Below, piece after piece: positions 8,311 to 9,732 of a stretch of 9,732 nt of DNA (positions are counted from its first letter, which is position 1; each line of letters begins with the position of its first letter). A program made the position numbers and the translations under genes. The notes beneath the pieces were generated by a model, which had not been told where the DNA came from, did no database searches, and saw nothing but the letters and a program-made list of their open reading frames with translations. The stretch is taken from NCBI GenBank assembly GCA_046727175.1, contig JBKPCD010000058.1:1-9732 (forward strand). The letters run 5' to 3'. Source of the DNA: JBKPCD01 sp046727175. Its GTDB lineage: Bacteria; Acidobacteriota; Vicinamibacteria; Vicinamibacterales; 2-12-FULL-66-21.

Positions 8311-8370
8311 GAGGACGTGACAAATATCGCAGCGTTTCTTGAGGACGTGACAAATATCACAGCGTTTCTT
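8311..8370 (+). repeat. Two tandem copies of a 30-bp unit
   Basis: The unit begins GAGGACGTGACAAATATC and ends AGCGTTTCTT. The copies at 8311-8340 and 8341-8370 are directly adjacent and differ at one base (G or A at unit position 19). It lies just outside the right end of the rve-type element and has no coding role that I can see. It could be a protein-binding repeat, a remnant of another element's end, or replication slippage. Confidence 0.9.
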
Positions 8371-8510
8371 GCGTGCCGGATCAGGCTAGAGTTGTCACAG
8401 GCACGCTGGTCAAGCTGAATTGTGGATGGGGCGTTGGATTAGGCGGCTCAGAGGCGGAACGGCACCGGAGCGCCTGCAGCGCCCAGCCCAACTAGACGAT
8501 GAGGTGCAAC

Positions 8511-8804
8511 GTGAACGAGGTCAAGGAGAACAATCAAGGCCTGCGAACGGTTCAAACATCGGCGCCGGGATACATTGCGGGTCGCAGTCCGACGCGCGCG
8601 AGCCGCGCGGCGGCGATCGGCGCCGTTGCGTTGGGAGCTCTCGCCCTCGGTGCCACCGCTATCGGTGCGCTTGCCATCGGACGTCTCGCCATTGGTATGC
8701 TCGCGCTGAAGCGCGGTCGAGTACGCTCGTTGATAGTGGATGACTTGGAAGTCCGACGACTGCACATTCGCGAGCTCGCGGTCGACAGCGGTATGCCGCG
8801 CTAG
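8511..8804 (+). CDS. Small protein of strict five-residue repeats
   Basis: The GTG at 8511 is preferred over an ATG at 8499 because GAGG lies 6 nt before it and nothing fits before the ATG. The 97-aa product has a polar start (NEVKENNQG, then TSAPGYIAGRSPTRASRA). From 8613 to about 8792 there are twelve five-residue units: AIGAV, ALGAL, ALGAT, AIGAL, AIGRL, AIGML, ALKRG, RVRSL, IVDDL, EVRRL, HIREL, AVDSG. An aliphatic residue is at position 2 of every unit, and Leu, or less often Val, Thr or Gly, at position 5. The first half is Gly/Ala-rich and could lie in a membrane; the second half is charged but keeps the same period. This suggests a pentapeptide-repeat-like beta-helix. I cannot name a function. 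No frameshift is seen. It stands alone between two insertion sequences. Confidence 0.8.
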   Translation: MNEVKENNQGLRTVQTSAPGYIAGRSPTRASRAAAIGAVALGALALGATAIGALAIGRLAIGMLALKRGRVRSLIVDDLEVRRLHIRELAVDSGMPR

Positions 8805-8898
8805 GCTTACGATTAGGCTACTCCAGCGCATCGATCAGAGGCCTGAGTTTTGTGGCTTCCGGATAAAACCAGAGTAGAAGGTAATCTCAAAGAAGTTG

Positions 8899-9732
8899 GC
8901 TATTTACTTGACTCAGGTGACCCCAAGATATAGTGTTCCGGCCCTTGGAGGATTATCCACGGGATCTCGCGGCGTTCGAGCGACGGTTCGCGACCGAGGC
9001 CGCGTGCCGAGCGTACCTGACGCGGCTGCGGTGGCCGGAGGGCTTCCGCTTTCCACGCTGCCGCCAAGACAAGGCGTGGCCGGTGCGCGGCGTCTGGCTG
9101 CAATGTGCCGCATGTGGCCACCAGACGTCGGTGACCGCCGGAACGATTTTCCAAGACACCCGCACGCCGCTGACGACCTGGTTCGCCGCCATGTGGTGGG
9201 TCACGAATCAGAAGACCGGCGTCAGTGCCTTGGGGCTGCAGCGGACGCTGGGGCTCGGCAGCTACAAGACGGCCTGGAGCTGGCTCCGCAAACTGCGGCG
9301 CGCGATGGTACGACCGTGCCGCGACCGGCTCACCGGCCGCATCGAGGTGGACGAGACGTTTATCGGGGGCGTCCATCCCGGACGGCGCGGCCTACAGACG
9401 GAAACCAAAGCGCTGGTGGCAGTTGCGGTGCAGGTCGAGCGTCGGCGGCTCGGGCGCATCCGGCTGCAGCGCCTGACGGATGCCGCGGCAGCCAGTTTGG
9501 TGCCGTTTGTTCAAGCCGCCGCCGAACCGGGGAGCGTGATCCACACCGACGGCTGGCTCGGCTACGAACCCTTGCGGCGTCACGGGTACAGCATCAGGTC
9601 ACGTATCTGCACGGCCAGCGGGAGTCGATCTCCCAGCTGATGCCGCATGTCCACCAGGTGGTGTCATTGCTGAAGCGCTGGTTGCTTGGAACCCATCACG
9701 GCGCGGTCACCCACGGGCACCTCGATTACTAC
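8899..9732 (+). mobile_element. IS1595-family insertion sequence, left part only
   Basis: A transposase of this family runs off the right edge of the window. The left terminus should lie in 8805-8932; the AT-richer segment starting GGCTATTTACTTGACTCAGG at about 8899 is a likely end. The right terminus and the target duplication are outside the window, so the boundary is an estimate. Confidence 0.5.
8933..9732 (+). CDS. IS1595-family transposase, 3' partial, frameshifted
   Basis: The GTG at 8933 is used because an in-frame TGA lies 15 nt upstream. The N-terminal zinc ribbon has WLQCAACGHQTS as its second Cys pair, but the first pair reads RFPRC, so the usual first Cys (family CPRC) is Phe here, a one-base change. 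The DDE core shows Asp in IEVDETFIGG and Asp in VIHTDGWLGY. The frame from 8933 ends at 9640 after abnormal residues. Adding one C at 9592 (AGCCAT read as AGCAT) gives GYSHQVTYLHGQRES and LMPHVHQVVSLLKRWLLGTH, running in frame to the window end at HLDYY. The family's third catalytic residue should follow just beyond. The product would cut and paste its own element. Confidence 0.85.

Noticed and set aside
8371..8406. GCGTGCC and GGCACGC inverted repeat, possible terminator
   Set aside because: The stem is only 7 bp with a 22-nt loop and there is no T-run, so it is not convincing as a terminator.
8440..8495. GTTGGAT and GCCCAAC about 40 bp apart before the small repeat protein, resembling integron attC core sites
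   Set aside because: attC sites run RYYYAAC first and GTTRRRY last; here the order is reversed on both strands, and no integrase or cassette array is present.
547..9732. A single composite transposon carrying the operon between insertion sequences
   Set aside because: The three elements belong to different families with different ends and chemistry, so they cannot mobilise the core together.

Overview
The window comes from a high-GC bacterium, most likely an acidobacterium. The best clue is a PadR-type repressor directly followed by a duplicated MacB/FtsX-type permease with no ATPase. This pair is typical of the 'acidobacterial duplicated orphan permease' (ADOP) loci. The lineage is inferred from gene content only.

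Layout: (1) 1-542 has no recognisable gene, only an unassigned open frame at the edge. (2) About 547-2092, minus strand: an IS110-family element with a DEDD/Ser transposase, a long 5' leader that is a good candidate for a bridge RNA, and a very short 3' tail. Joining its flanks restores a continuous reading frame, which fixes the element ends. (3) 2204-3066, minus: a secreted alpha/beta hydrolase. (4) 3067-3205: a divergent control region with a strong sigma70-like promoter and a 20-bp perfect palindrome over the predicted transcription start. (5) 3206-7096, plus: padR, the ADOP permease, and the N-terminal part of an M23-peptidase-like exported protein, tightly packed as one operon. (6) 7094-8295: an rve/DDE insertion sequence (IS481/IS3-like). 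Its left terminus supplies the stop codon that truncates the M23-like gene. (7) 8296-8510: a 30-bp tandem repeat. (8) 8511-8804: a small protein with strict five-residue periodicity. (9) From about 8899 to the window end: an IS1595-family element, cut by the window edge.

How the genes work together: the PadR protein probably represses its own promoter through the palindrome and so controls the permease and the exported protein behind it. The hydrolase is transcribed away from the same intergenic region. The three insertion sequences belong to different families and bracket this chromosomal core. They do not form one composite transposon.

A property of the whole window is that nearly every long gene carries one or more single-base frameshifts, mostly missing bases in short homopolymers, while in-frame nonsense mutations are not seen. 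This looks more like consensus errors in a long-read assembly than true decay, so the 'broken' genes should be read as probably intact until checked. The strongest candidates for new biology are the IS110 leader and target relationship, the PadR operator architecture, and the five-residue-repeat protein.
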